Shown: positions 13,701-26,594 of the stretch, in pieces
Layout of the letters: each line of letters starts with the position of its first letter
Numbering within the stretch: position 1 is the first letter of the stretch
Assembly: GCF_005239225.2 (NCBI RefSeq)
Contig: NC_133298.1
Span: forward strand, 992,001 to 1,056,000
Length of the DNA stretch: 64,000 bases
Direction: 5' to 3'
Source: Populus alba
Taxonomy: Eukaryota; Streptophyta; Magnoliopsida; Malpighiales; Salicaceae
Notes under the pieces: model-generated
What the model saw: only the letters and a program-made list of their open reading frames with translations
Databases searched by the model: none
Told to the model about the DNA's origin: nothing
Position numbers and translations under genes: made by a program

Positions 13701-16405
13701 AAAAATCGGGCCAGAAATTGAGAGAAGGTATGATCAAATCAAGTTTAAGCACCAAAAGAAATTTTTAAAAAATATATATAAAAAAAAAAAAAAACTCAAA
13801 AGTTTCACACACAAGAGGCTCCAATGAACGGTTCATCAAGGTATGATCAACTCAACTTTCATAGTCAGCATTTTTTTGAAAAAAATAAGTGAAGCTTAAT
13901 AGTCAGCATAGTAGATGTAACACTCAAACTGCATGCAACAAACTGATAATGGCCTCCAGCCATAGCATTTAACAATTACCCCCAATTACATCTAGCTGGT
14001 CCCCAAAACTCAGATGGTTAAAAAAAAATAGCCAGTGAATATCATGTGCACAAGACAAGAAAAAGTTACCTGCAATTCACCTCTTGCAAGAGCTGGTTTC
14101 AAGATATTAGCAGCATCAATAGCTCCTTCTGCAGCTCCTGCCCCTATCAGGGTATGCACCTCATCGATAAAGAGCATTATTTCATCACTCTGCTTGATTT
14201 CCTCCATTAGCTTCTTTAATCTTTCCTCAAACTCTCCACGGTATTTAGTTCCAGCAACAAGAAGGCCCATATCAAGGGTGATAACCTGGGTTACACCAAA
14301 AAAAAAATCAGTCTTTCTAGAGTACAGTATTCTCCTGACCAACTCAAAATTTAAATGGAAATCCTTTATAAAAACTTATCATAAATATAGCATAGCAATG
14401 CAAATTTCTTGCAAATTCTGATGGTTATGAGTAAGTACTAGAATGAGCAAAAAAAAATTGTCCATCAGATCATTGAATCTCCCATTTAAAACTGTGGTTT
14501 TAACATTACAAATGATTGAGAAAGCTTTGTTTATTAATAGGTGTGCCCTGAGCATACATGATTCGGTGCAATTGTTATACCAATGGAAGTAGACCTTTTG
14601 AAGTTCAAAAGTCATCCTGTAACAACTAAATAAAAAGTCATTTCACAATCTGTTATTTAAACAGAAAAGCAAGTATTCAGGTTAAAATTTAACCTTATAG
14701 CTTCAGAAGGGTCCACACTGTAACCATTTATACCAATAAGCACAACTAAGTAAGCCAAAAAGATGAGAAAAAAACCCAGATGCCCACCCAAACCATGTCA
14801 AGTAACTGAACCAACACGCACCTTCTTTCCCTCAATTGTCTCAGGAACATCACCACTTGCTATCCTCTGAGCAAGACCTTCTGCAATTGCTGTTTTTCCA
14901 ACCCCTGGTTCTCCAATAAGACAAGGGTTGTTCTTAGTTCTTCGGCCCAAGATTTGGATGACACGTTCTATTTGTGGCTGCCTTCCAACAACAGGATCCA
15001 ATTTACCCTGAAGGAGAAAGAAATCATCTTAAGACAAGCACCTAGAAGAGAAGTAGCTACATATAACATATTAACCATAAAAAATAAGCCTTAATATTAA
15101 ATCACCTCCTCTGCTAGCTTAGTCAGGTTAGTTCCATATTCCTCTAGTGTAGGCATCTTGTTGTTACTGCTTCCAGGTCCAACAGTGGATCCAGCCAGGT
15201 TCTCCGTGCTCTCACCCACCATGCGAATGACCTAATCACAACAGTCAACACTTCATTGATTCTAAAATTACAAATTAAGTAGCTCAATGACACAGAAAAT
15301 TAGGTTGAACTTTAAAGTTCCAAAGATGCATTGCTTGCCTGAGTTCGGATGTTACTAGGATCAGCGCCTAAATTCTCAAGAACACGGGCTGCTACACCCT
15401 CACCTTCACGAAGTAGCCCGAGAAGTAAATGCTCAGATCCAATGTAGTTATGACCTGAAAAGATTCATGGAGGTCGGATCTGGTTAACATTGAAGGCTTC
15501 ATTTCTTGAAGCATCACACACAAACACATAACAGAATCACTGCCCAGTTGAGAGGGAAAAAATTGAGTCACAAGAACTGGAATGGACTTGAATTACAAGG
15601 CAAATTTTGTGATTCCATTCATTTAGCACAGTTCAATATCTCATTGGAGTTGGATCTCTCAACAACACATATTATGTTATGATTGCAATAACAGTTCCAT
15701 GTGAAATTCTACAGTAATCTTCAAAAGTATTCATCCCAAATTTAAGAGGAATTAGTTCAAAATACACCTATGCCAATACCCAGAAACTAGGTTTTGCCCT
15801 GTCAAAGGCAGAAAAAGGGAAAGAAAAAGAATCTAACCAAGTTGGCGGGCTTCCTCCAATGATAGTTCCAAGACACGCTTGGCACGAGGAGTGAATGGAA
15901 TTTCCACAGCAACAAATCCACTGCCCCTCCCAATAATCTTCTCTACTTCTACACGTGCATCTTTAAGATTAATTCCCATGGATTTGAGAACCTTTGCAGC
16001 AATTCCAGTCCCTTCACCAATAAGACCCAACAGGATTTGTTCTGTTCCAACAAAATTATGACCAAGCCGTCTCGCTTCCTCTTGGGCAAGCATGATTACT
16101 TTGATTGCTTTTTCTGTGAATCGTTCAAACATAGCTCTAGGTACAAATCGCTTAGCCTTTTGCTGCCTGGGAGAGATTGTAATTGCAACCTTGGAATGGA
16201 AAGATTGTCCATGTCTCAACAGTGTATCTAAACAGTTAGCACTTCGCAATCCCGAGTATCCACTCATTACCAAACCCTGAGATGGTGAGCTGGACATCAT
16301 TTTGACAGAGGAATCTCTTCGTTTTTTAGATTCTTCAAATTGACAATGCCTTAGACGAGGAGCTATGGCAGGAATATTAGCAGAATGAACTAGCAGCCTA
16401 GCCAT
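10754..16405 (-). CDS. CLPC: ClpC: chloroplast stromal Hsp100/Clp ATPase
   Basis: Nine coding exons join to 926 aa: 16405-15838, 15454-15339, 15231-15106, 15007-14822, 14285-14070, 13423-13206, 12474-12399, 12316-12227, 11938-10754. Order of parts: chloroplast transit peptide (about 1-91), Clp_N double repeat starting at FERFTEKA (93 on), AAA-1 with Walker A GEPGVGKT (302-309) and Walker B LFIDE (370-374), a UVR/middle region (about 516-550), AAA-2 with Walker A GPTGVGKS (645-652) and Walker B LFDE (715-718), and the ClpP-docking loop IGF (772-774). All ATPase residues are intact. Known role: unfolds substrates for the stromal ClpPR protease and works with the inner-envelope import machinery. 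Near-identity to Arabidopsis ClpC1/ClpC2 in both AAA modules fixes the family but does not separate C1 from C2. The intron between 15338 and 15232 begins with GC instead of GT. Confidence 0.97.
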
Positions 16406-17340
16406 GTTATGTTTGGGAAAGAGTCTGCAAGTCACAATGGCATATGTCAGTGAAAACCTTAAAACAAAGGAGCAAAGAGACAAAAAAAAAAAAGTTCCTT
16501 AATACCAGCTTGAGGAAATTAATCACAAATCAATACCCAGAGTCTAATGATAGGAAAAGAGGAATCTTATCATAAAATCATACAATGAAAAGCAAAAACC
16601 CATTCATTGTTTCCGCATCATTTGTCGGCAAATGCAGCTTGTAACGATTTGAAAATCAAAACAGGTCAAGATTTCTCAGGGATAAAGCAATCCCCTGTTG
16701 AAATAGTTCATTTCACAAAGAATAAAATACTAAAATTTAGCAGAACCAGCATCGAAAACAGAAAAAACAAGCGACTAACATCATTCCCTACTATTTCACA
16801 AATTAAAACATCATTCGAACCTAACCAGAAAAGCAAGTAAACCTTGTCTGAAGACTCTCCTCACTATCTACCAAAATCAATTTTTTTTCTAATAACTAAT
16901 TACCAACTCGAACAGCACAGTTACCCATAAAACAGACCGAAGCTCTTCTATCTACAAAAAAAAAAAAAACCTACCAGTTTTAGACTAACTATAATAATAA
17001 TAGCCATAATAACCTTAAAACCTGATCAATTCAAGATATATATAATCAAAAGACACTAAATAAATAGAAGAACAATCGAATATTTACTCTATCTAGTAAA
17101 ACCCTGAAAAAATTCGAAGTAGTTAAATTGAAACAAAAATCAATGAACAGCAACTTCTCAAAACAAACTAATATTTGACAGATTGAAATGTAACAAACAA
17201 GCAAAGAAACAAAAGAATCAATCAAGCTTACCGAGATTAACTTAAACGGAAGGATAACAAAATTAAACGGAGAGAGAGAGAGACCTGAAGGGGTCTATCT
17301 TTAGAGAAATGGAAGAAGAGAGGGATACATTACAGGGCCC
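16406..17340 (-). other. CLPC 5' leader with a 5'UTR intron
   Basis: Upstream of the ATG the leader reads back to 16424, where TTGCAG forms an acceptor. A matching donor, CAG followed by GTCTCT, is at 17284-17283. This implies a leader intron of about 860 bp (16425-17284) and a noncoding first exon from 17285 to roughly 17340 or a little beyond. The donor sits at the start of a CT-rich tract when read on the - strand. The transcription start is not defined by a clear TATA box. Leader introns often raise expression of abundant housekeeping genes; that role is inferred here. Confidence 0.65.
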
Positions 17341-18229
17341 TCAACAAGTGGGAGGAGGAGGAGGGGATAGAAATATAGATGGATGTGGTTTATGATAAGA
17401 TATTATTATATTATAATAATATCGAACTGTTTTAATTTTCTTATGGACCCTTTATTTTTATGTTTGGTCATGTTACATCCTTTTAATTTTATTTTGGGTT
17501 AGATTCAACTATTGTGAAGATAGAAATGTGCTTCAAATTGTACTCACTAAAGGCTCAGCTTAGAGATTTTAAGATTGATAAACCGATACTATGATCATGT
17601 TTAAAAGCTAAAATTTTAAAGTCAACCAAATACACAAAGTATAGGGACTAAATATGATTTTTGACCCCTTCAGCTGCGTGACGGGTTAACGTTACAGCGG
17701 TCTTTTGATAGTTAATCTCACTGCAGGTTTTGCACCGTTTATTTCTATGGGTTACACGTGGTTTGTTGTGATCGGTGTCCATGAGGGTCAGAGTGGGTAC
17801 TGGACAATCTTGTCCAGGGTCAAAGTCAAACTGGTTTAGATTTTTTTGTCACTGTAGCATAGTAGCACACGGGACTTGATACCTTGATTTTTTTTTCTTT
17901 TTTGATGGCGTGGAGTGATCCTTGATATTCTTTTCCCTTTTTTATATTTATATAGTTTCCCGTTATCTTGTTTAATATTTTATTACACAATTGGTAAATA
18001 TTCTTTACCTCTTTGATGTTTTAATAGCTTCTCATTCCTGAAGTAATGTGGTAAGTTTCTTTTTTTTTTTAAATTAGGTAAACAATTACATATCAAGATC
18101 TCGTTAACTTTTTTAATTAGCTAAATAAGGTTGTAATCTTTAATTTTATAGTTTTAAAATGTATTTATCCATGTCTAATTATATCATTGATGTGAATTTA
18201 GGCATACATTCAGAAACGTGGTGGAAACC

Positions 18230-18400
18230 ATATTTCTTAAAAATTTATATTTTTTTAGCTAAAAATTAATTTTTTTATGTTTTAAATTGTTTTGATACGT
18301 TGATTTTAAAAATAATTTTTTAAAAAAATATATTATTTTAATATATTTTAATACAAAAATACTTTAAAATAAAATAATAATCACATTCTCAAGCATATAC
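18230..18400. repeat. AT-rich TIR (MITE-like) repeat copy
   Basis: It contains the family signature in one orientation: a 'gttttgatacgttgat' block, then 'ttttaaaaataattttt', 'atattattttaatatattttaat' and 'aaaatactttaaaat'. The boundaries are approximate. Confidence 0.6.
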
Positions 18401-19041
18401 TCTTCGACTGGAATGCATGCATAAAATGAAAACAGGTCTTTCTCATCTCAACAATTGAGTAATTTTATTAAATTTTACATGATATTATGACGTAATTTTT
18501 TCCATAGATTGTCTAGTATCTAAAATGTTTATTAGGAGGGGGGGGGGCGCTAAAACTAAAAAAAAAATGTGTAAATTGTGGAGAGAAATAGAGCGATAAA
18601 GGTTCTTAAAAGGGAAACTTGTAGCGTGTAGGACCACATATTTTTTGGAAATATCAATGACAAAATGTGAAGGGGAGACTAAAAATATCTAGAAGAAATG
18701 GGGGTCGGCAAGAATTTTTGGCCTTGTTGTCAGTTCTTGCACCATCTTTGAGTTTTCAATCGATTTTTTTTTTTCTCTTGCTCCAGTTTTCCGGGGGTGA
18801 AGGAAATTGGCTTAAATCCATCCACACAAATGTGAGGCTCACTGGAATTTATCCTTTCTTTATTTCTCAATCATCCATTTGATTTTATGACATATAATTT
18901 TGGTAACATCAGTTTAATGTTTTTTAAATAAAAAAAAAAAAAAAACCACTTCAACAAACAAAAAAAAAATTTTCAATTCCGTGCAAGAAATTTGTGAAAA
19001 AACATGTTCTCGTGGTACATGAAACAAACCCAGATGAAATT

Positions 19042-19150
19042 TAATATTTTTTTATTATTAATATGAAGTTTTCGGACCAATTTATATGTATCTTCATTAA
19101 TTATACAAGAAATTATTAATTATATAACTTTCAATAACCCTAAAATTTAC
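19042..19150 (-). repeat. Degenerate SINE-like copy
   Basis: A T run (the reversed A-tail) is followed by a decayed version of the family 3' body: 'atgaagttttcggaccaatttatatgtatcttcattaat'. It is recognised only by comparison with the better copies at 20106-20280 and 23404-23609. Confidence 0.4.
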
Positions 19151-19926
19151 AATACAAAAACTGGTAATCTAGAGTTACCCTAATGTTCTTTACTTGGCTT
19201 CAAAATTGGCAACGATGAACAGTATGGGTAAAAAAAAAAAAATCATCAAACGTTGCGTGAATGGATGGATTGAATTGAAGTTTTCAATCAATCCGAGAAT
19301 ACGACCATTAAAACAAAAACAATAAGGAGGGAGTATACTTTTGTCAGTCTTTAAACTAGTTTATCCGTGGCGGCTGCAGATTAGATCAAAATACAAATTG
19401 AATATGAAAAAATTAACTTGCCTCTCAGATTCATTTTGAAATCTCTAAACTTACATGAGAATTGCTTTAACGTGAAAGAATTTACTTTATGGTCTAGAAA
19501 ACAGTTTAAATTATCAATAAAAAAAAATTATAATTTGATTTAAAAAAAAATCAAGATCACTTTTTTTTTAATATTAAAATAATAGTATATTATATTCATC
19601 TGGATCTTACGACTTAACTTATCAAAATCAGAAATTCACATCATGAACTTTACTAGATTGAATAATTCTATTTTTCCAGCTACTTTTTTATTTAATTATA
19701 TGATAATAAAAAGAAAAACTTGTAAAATTGAGCATCAATCAAGTATTGAAACTTTTATACGAGATTGTGATAACCTTGTAAAAATTATAAGTAATGTAAG
19801 AAAAATATAAAAAGTTTTTTAAAATCATTGAGATATTAGAAGATAGAAATGAGAAAAAAACAAAAAATAATTCAATTGAAAAAAAAATTCAGTAGAAATA
19901 GCAAAGAAGTATTTTATCCTGATTCT

Positions 19927-20090
19927 TTTTTTTTTATCAACATGAGTGTCCGAACTAGTTTACGTGTGCCTTGACTAATCCTACGGCCCCTAAAGTTAAC
20001 AATTATATAAATCTCCAGTGGTCCTGAGATGACTCAAATTCGTAATCATTGAAGAGCAAACCTAAGGTCTGACCAGTTAAGGTACCTTTC
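19927..20090 (-). repeat. tRNA-derived SINE copy, minus orientation
   Basis: It reads as T-run, 'gtgtccgaactagtttacgtgtgccttgactaatcc', 'aaagttaac' and 'cctgagatgactcaaattcg', the last corresponding to the decayed B-box region. It is followed almost immediately by a second copy in the same orientation. Confidence 0.6.
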
Positions 20091-20105
20091 AAGATTGTTT
20101 TATCC

Positions 20106-20280
20106 CGGTTTTTTTTTTTAAATTAACGTGGGTATCCGAGCCAGCTTGTGTGTACCTCAACTAATTCCATGAGCCACAAAGTTAACGACCATGTAAACCT
20201 CCAATAACCATGAGGTTTGTAAAACTCAAACTAGTAATCCTCTAAAAAAATAGACCTCAAAATATAAGTAATTGAACTAT
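20106..20280 (-). repeat. tRNA-derived SINE copy, minus orientation
   Basis: T-run, then 'taacgtgggtatccgagccagcttgtgtgtacctcaactaattcc', 'aaagttaacgaccatgtaaacctccaataacc', and a decayed B-box region. With the previous copy it forms a head-to-tail pair that ends at a decayed 5' end. Confidence 0.65.
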
Positions 20281-21670
20281 ACCCATTATTAGGGTTTTAT
20301 TTATCCCGATTCTTATTAGTATAGGAGAGAATTATTTGAAAGGAAAAGAAAAGAAAAGAAAAGGGTAAAGATGAAGTGTTCTGGCTAACGACAGGCCCAT
20401 GCATGTTGAGTTGAGATTAATGGACTCGAAAACCTGTGCAGTTTGGAGTGTAGCATAAAGACATAAGCAAAGGCCCACGAGCTAACTAGTCTAGCCCACG
20501 AAACAGAAATCTCTTATGTTTGTACTGAGGTGAAGGTCAGGGGTTAAGACTTAACATTTAACTCGCTTTAATTTCGTGGTGGGGATAAAGATTCATTAAT
20601 TTATTTCAAAAAGTTTTGAGATCATGTTTTTTTAAAAAAATAAATAAAAAATATCATAATATCTGAAGAAGTATCATGATTGAATAATCCATTCTCATCA
20701 ATTGACTAGACAAATTAACCTTCAAATACTTCATATTTCAACTTAAATTTTTAACATTTATGTCATAGAATATCAATAAATTACTATTTATTTATTTTTA
20801 TTCTAGTCGCTATTTATAAACTTGACACCATTATTTTCATACTTATCATTGGATAAGTTGAATTTCACAAATACAAAATCAAATTTTAAAGAAAGATTTT
20901 CTTAAACTTTCTTGCTTATTGGTATGGTTAAATAATAATATCATCTAATAAAATCTATTTAAAATATAAAATCTATCACCTGATTATAACAAATTAACCA
21001 ATCTATCAATAAATTAGCGGCATCCATAATTGTTCTCTCAATAAACATGGAACACCTTGCAAGTAAAGATTGGAAGTCTTATTCTAGGAATTAAAATTTT
21101 TTTAAAAATAATATTTCGGTAAAAAAAAAAAAGGAAAAAACGAGATGTGTAATCGAGTTAGCAATTTAAACAATAACATGGTACCAGCTATTTAATTGTG
21201 TGTGTGTAAAACGACATCATTTTTTCCTGTACGAAGAATCATGGGGGTGGGGTACCCCAGAGTGTAGGGCAGTTTTACACATACATGTCCCCAGGTTCAC
21301 GGGGTTACACGAGAAACATTAAAGGCAGCTCTCCTTCCCTAAGCCATAGCAGCCAAACTGCAGTGCAGCTCATTTAAGACTGATCATGTCACTCCCTTTC
21401 TCATCTCCTCTTTAACATTTTTTTTCTCTTCAATTTTACATTTATTTCAATTAAATGTGGTCCTTATCTCCACTTGCTAATGCATTTACAATGTAGATTT
21501 AGTGGGCCCATCTGGCTGTACGTGGTGTCTAGCATAATAATTTCATCATAAAATTAGGAAGATTAATGCTTGTATATACTTTATTTAATAAGCATCCAAT
21601 TGCACAGTTTATTGTTAATATATAGAAAAAAGAAACAGGCTTCCGACTTCTTGGATCAGAAGGAGGATGT

Positions 21671-21675
<5 letters not shown>

Positions 21676-21731
<56 letters not shown>
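21676..21731. repeat. (TA)n microsatellite
   Basis: An uninterrupted TA dinucleotide run of about 27 units. Confidence 0.95.
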
Positions 21732-21733
<2 letters not shown>

Positions 21734-23403
21734 TATCCTTTTAAAAGGATGATATTAGTTCCGTTTGGAATTTGTGGTTGCCCTTTTATTGATAAGTATA
21801 CTTTTTAAAAATTAAATTGTATTTTTACTATTATAAAATATAGCAATGTCTTAACCATTAGACAAACAATTTATTGATTGTGGGATATATTAGAATTTAA
21901 TAATTTATTCTCTATTTTTAGAGATGTATTTAAAAAAATTAAAGGAAATATCTGTCAATAAAAAAAGGGATAAATACGGCGGATAAGTAAGACATGGAAA
22001 TGTAATTTAATTATGAAAAAATTGACTGGATGGTTGTTTTTTTATCAAGAAAAGAGAAAAGAGGCTTGATATTTACCAAATAATTGATTGATTGTTCTAG
22101 GAGTTGTCCAGAGGAGCTGGCAAAACACAATTTGACAACCTTCTCAAATTCAGATTACTTACGGGCTAGGGCATTCTATCATCTCAGCAGAGAAAGTTCA
22201 TGACTTTATTTTGCATATATTACTTAATTTGACAATCAAATAATTATACAATAGTTTTATTAGTTTAAAAATTATTTCAGTAAAAATAACATTGTTTTTT
22301 TCCTTTTAATTTTTTTTTCAAAAAAATTTATCTGATTAAATTTGAATTTAACAGAATCATTAAAAATATGACCAGTGTAATCCATACTTCAACATATTAA
22401 TATTGTTTCGCTACAACTTAAAACTCGATTTGAATCAAACTTTGTATCATGGTTTCTTCTTCTATTAATTTAACAGATCAGGCTGGTTTTAATAACTATA
22501 TATTATATTTTTAAAAAATATATATATGTTATAATATATATGAAACAAAACATTGGAAATGGACGGAAAATAAAGGTAGCTATAAGAGAGCACGTAACAG
22601 AAAGGTTGGAGAGGAGGGGAGATGACGGTAGACAGGAGGGGGAAGAGGGGAAGTAACTGCTGACCAATCAAATCCTGAAAAAGAAAAAGGTTTTTTTGGG
22701 GGGCAGACAAGTTAAGGTTTTTGATTGGGTATTAGGTGCGGTGAAGTAAAAAGATTCACGAGATGCTTGGGGAAACGAGAGCAAATCTCTGCTTGCACAC
22801 ATCCTCCTCAAATTTATTTCCAAAAAAAAAAAAAAACATAAGAAAAATATCCAAAACCTTCTTGCTTTTTAAACTAGATTCGAAGCAATTTATCGAGAAA
22901 AATATATAGCATTTTGGAAACGACACCCTTCAAATTTAAAAATGTTAGTATTAATAAAGTTAATATGCTTCTTAATAATAACAACATAGTAATGGCTTTT
23001 ATTTAGTGTTTGAATTACTATTCCATGATATAAAATATGAAAGACATGTATATTTTTTTTTTGAAAATATATTAATTTACTTTAAAATTATTTAAAAACA
23101 AATTCATATTATATTTATGTTTATTTCTTCAACAAAATACATTTATGTTTCTTTTGTATTTATCCTTTTTATATTTTTTAAAAAATAGAAACACAACCTT
23201 AAACTACTTCACGCGCATTTATATTTAATTTTTATTTTTATTAAAACTCTAATAAAATAGATATGTATTCAACATGTTTTTCATAAAAGTTTATTTTTAT
23301 ATTTTTAAATCTGTAAAATATAATTATTTTACCTAATATATATATATATATTTTAATATATTTTCAAGTTAAAATCATTTTAAAAAACAATTATTCAATC
23401 ATC

Positions 23404-23609
23404 TTTTTTTTTTAGTTTTTTTTTAGTTTAACGTGGGTGTCCGGGTCAGCTTGCGCGTACCTCGACTAATCCCACGTGCCCTGAAGTTAATGATCGTGTA
23501 AGCCTCCAGTAGCCATCATATAAGCAACTTAAGGCTCGAACCTGAGACCATAGAGGAAGCAAATCTCTTGGTCTTAAATTTTTACTATTGAACCACTAAT
23601 TAGATGATT
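23404..23609 (-). repeat. Full-length tRNA-derived SINE with probable target-site duplication
   Basis: Read on the - strand it starts near the phrase GTGGTTCAATAG (A-box-like) and has a perfect Pol III B box GGTTCGAGCC at 23542-23533. It ends in ACCCGGACACCCACGTTAAA followed by an A-rich tail (T runs at 23404-23428). The 9-bp direct repeat ATCATCTTT flanks it at 23398-23406 and 23610-23618; because it overlaps the tail, it is a likely rather than certain duplication. It is the best-preserved member of its family here. It resembles SINEs reported from Salicaceae, but the family name was not verified. Confidence 0.8.
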
Positions 23610-23982
23610 ATCATCTTTAATTGTACAAGTGTAAGGTATGAGGTTGGAAAGTGTGTATTTTGAATGTTCTAATTACAAGATCACGAATGGTACCTTTTAT
23701 TTTGAATATTCAAATTCAAAATCACGTTCGTACATAATCCCAAGCAGGGAATACATTTCTGAATTGTTTTCCATATGATCGTATACAAAACGCAAAGGCC
23801 AGAAAAGTTCATCCAAAAATATCCCCTCCTCGACGCATATATAAGAAATTTCAGGGAAGTTACTGTGGACCGTTTGAATCACTCAAGTCACTATCTAATA
23901 TCTGCCTAGATGAGAACAATTAAGAGGGAGGTTTTTTCAAGAAGACAAAAGAACTAGTAAGAGACATAATTCTTAGACAACA

Positions 23983-24165
23983 TCTTTTTTTATATTATTA
24001 ATATGGATATTTAACTAAGTTTATGTGTATCTTGACTAATTTTATAGGTCATAAAATTAACGATCATATAAGTTTTCAATAACTCTGAAATTTGTAAGAC
24101 TCGAATTGATGACCTCTATAAAATAAATTTAGAATCTGACAAGTTAAACTACAACCCTCGAAGTT
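23983..24165 (-). repeat. Degenerate SINE copy, minus orientation
   Basis: T-rich start, then 'atggatatttaactaagtttatgtgtatcttgactaatttt', 'aaaattaacgatcatataag' and 'gactcgaattgatgacctc', each aligning by eye to the SINE at 23404-23609 with many transitions, as expected for an old methylated copy. Confidence 0.55.
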
Positions 24166-25254
24166 ATTTTTAAACAACATCTTGATCCTTAATATAATTA
24201 CCGTGGAAATATGTGTTAAAATGGTTACAGTCCCTTACTCTTCAATTATTTTGTCATTTAATCTTCCAGACAATATGTATGAGAGTTTTACAATATATAT
24301 TGCAGTTTAAATAAAGAAAGAACCTACAGAAATAAACGTTCATGATCTAAAAAACTACTTCATATTATTATTAAACTCAATCCAACATATTAATATTGAA
24401 TTTTTCTACTTAACTCTTTATCCAGGCTTGATTTAAAAATAACCTAGTAAAAATTAATTTGATATAATCTAGTTAATTTGATAGGTTAAAAAATAACATA
24501 AATGTAAAAAATATAATTTGACTCTTTAAAAGGTAAAGGTTTGATTTTAAAAAAATTCCAAGAAGATATTTCTCTAACATTAAGAGGCAATATATTGAAC
24601 CGACCTTGGTTTTGCAATTTAAGTCATAAAACTTGTAATCTAAGTTATTAAATCTATTATTTTTTTAATTATTTTTTATTTTATGATATGATAACAAAAA
24701 TAAATATTTGTAAAAATTAAGTATTTATTAAATATTAAGATATTTATTTGAGACTGTAATAATCATATAGAAACATGATAATCAATTTTAAATTAAGAAA
24801 ATATTAAAAAAATAGAAAGTAAATCTTTTTAAAGAAAAAAAAAAACAAGTTCAAAAATCTTTTTTAAAGAAAATGGGCGAAGCGCGGCTTTTGAATTTTA
24901 GTAGAGAGAGTAATTAGCAAGCTAAATTAGTTCTGGAACTGTTCCCATTTTCGGCATGAAAGATATTTTTTTGGCAATAAACAACAATAGAATATATATA
25001 AAATCTAACCTTATAATCTATAACTAAATCATAATTTCCATGCAATGTTCCCGTACACGCGCGCGTGCACAAACACATCGTGTGAACAAGAAAGATGGAA
25101 ATGGGGACCACAGCTTAAAATATACCGAGGCAGAAATGATTCTCCCTCGGTTTGTTGGTACCAGAACTACATTTGGCCGCTACTGAGGCAAGGTATGAAT
25201 ATGAACTCACAGCCATCTTCCTTGCCCTCACAAATCACTGTTATTAGTATCAGG

Positions 25255-25475
25255 TGTTTGGAAATATGGTAGCAGTTGCTTTTTCAAATAGCTTTTCATG
25301 TTGAAAAGCATGTTAATAATATTTTTTTTTATTTTTTAAAAATTATTTTTGATATCAACACATCAAAACGATCTAAAAAGTACAAATCCGCACTCAATTT
25401 TAGCAAAAAAAAAAAAATTAAATTTTTTTCAAAAACAAGTTACACCTCAATGCCAAAAAGCATCTTCCGCCAGGT
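25255..25475. repeat. AT-rich TIR (MITE-like) repeat, nearly full length
   Basis: It runs from 'gtgtttggaaatatggtagcagttgctttttcaaa' through 'aattatttttgatatcaacacatcaaaacgat' to the 3' part 'caaaaacaagttacacctcaatgcc'. Both the GTTTGG-containing start and the core are recognisable, so it is a useful reference copy, although the 3' terminus has diverged. Confidence 0.65.
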
Positions 25476-25499
25476 GCATATCATATAATTGAGATGGTA

Positions 25500-25660
25500 G
25501 TAGGAGTGATGGTTTATGCTATTTTTGTACTTAAAAATATATTAAAATACATATATATTTTTTAGTTTTTAATAATTATTTTTAATATTAATATATCAAA
25601 ATAATTTTAAAAAATAAAATAATTCATTTTAAATAATTTTTTTTTTAAATTTAAGAAAAT
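25500..25660. repeat. AT-rich TIR (MITE-like) repeat copy
   Basis: The family core 'ttaaaaatatattaaaat', 'aattatttttaatattaatatatcaaaataatt' lies immediately after another copy in the same orientation. Confidence 0.6.
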
Positions 25661-26094
25661 ACGACGCCCTAACACTCCCAAGCTTGACTCGGTTTGAACA
25701 AGTCATTTTAATAGATTAATTCATAATATAGTCAGCTCGGTCATGATGTTTGATTAAAAAAATAAATTAAAATCATGTTTTTATTTAAAAATTTATTAAC
25801 TTGAATTAACTTAATGACTAAGGTATGAATTTTTTTTAGTATTAATCTACGTATTTGCAGTTGGATTCAATTGTAAGAATTTTATGAACTTGGGAAAAAA
25901 AAAAAAGGAATTTTGAGCTACGAAACTGAAATGAGATTCACAAGTCTCTAATTCAATGTCTACTCCTTGGTGACTTGAGTGGTGAAGGGATTTTATTTAA
26001 AAACGAAAAGTTTCTTGTTTCATGAAAATAATTTGCATTTTAGAACATTTTTTTTTAGTTATAATTCTAGAAGCACAACAAAATCAAATACCGC

Positions 26095-26270
26095 ACCATG
26101 TTTCTAATTTTTTTTATTAAACAGTAATTTTTTTACATGTTTTGATATTCTAATATAAAAAATAATTTTTTAAAAATAAAAAAAATATATTATTTTGATA
26201 TATTTTAATATAAAAAAATATTTTAAAAAATAACTGTGACTATACTATACTAAATAAGCCATAAATCTAA
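26095..26270. repeat. AT-rich TIR (MITE-like) repeat copy, opposite orientation
   Basis: Core elements appear in reverse order: 'gttttgatattctaatataaaaaataattttt', 'atattattttgatatattttaat', then 'aaaaaataactgtgactatactatac', the terminal segment that pairs with the GTTTGG end of forward copies. Confidence 0.6.
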
Positions 26271-26594
26271 CTAAGAAATTATGATCAATGCCTGTTGGTA
26301 TACGCAAGTGATATTCGCAGTATGTTCTTGAGATTGCTTGCCCTTTTCTTTTCTTATTAAAAACGAAAGGAGGAGGGCTTTTATCATGAAAAAAAAAAAA
26401 AAGCAACAATTTTCAATTTAAATTCATTTTTTCGTTAATTCCAAGGAAAGCACACACACTCAAAACATAGCTTAAAATCATGAACGTGGACAATTCATAC
26501 TCTATTATCTCGAATTCGAGAGAAAAAAAAAAAAAGAGCATGTCATTTTGTACACATTGTATTATAAGTATATAAAAAGGGTATTTTGATAGCG

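Noticed and set aside
21324..21336. 13 bases (ggcagctctcctt) like the complement of miR399
   Set aside because: The match stops after 13 bases and no partner arm forming a miR399-type hairpin was seen nearby.
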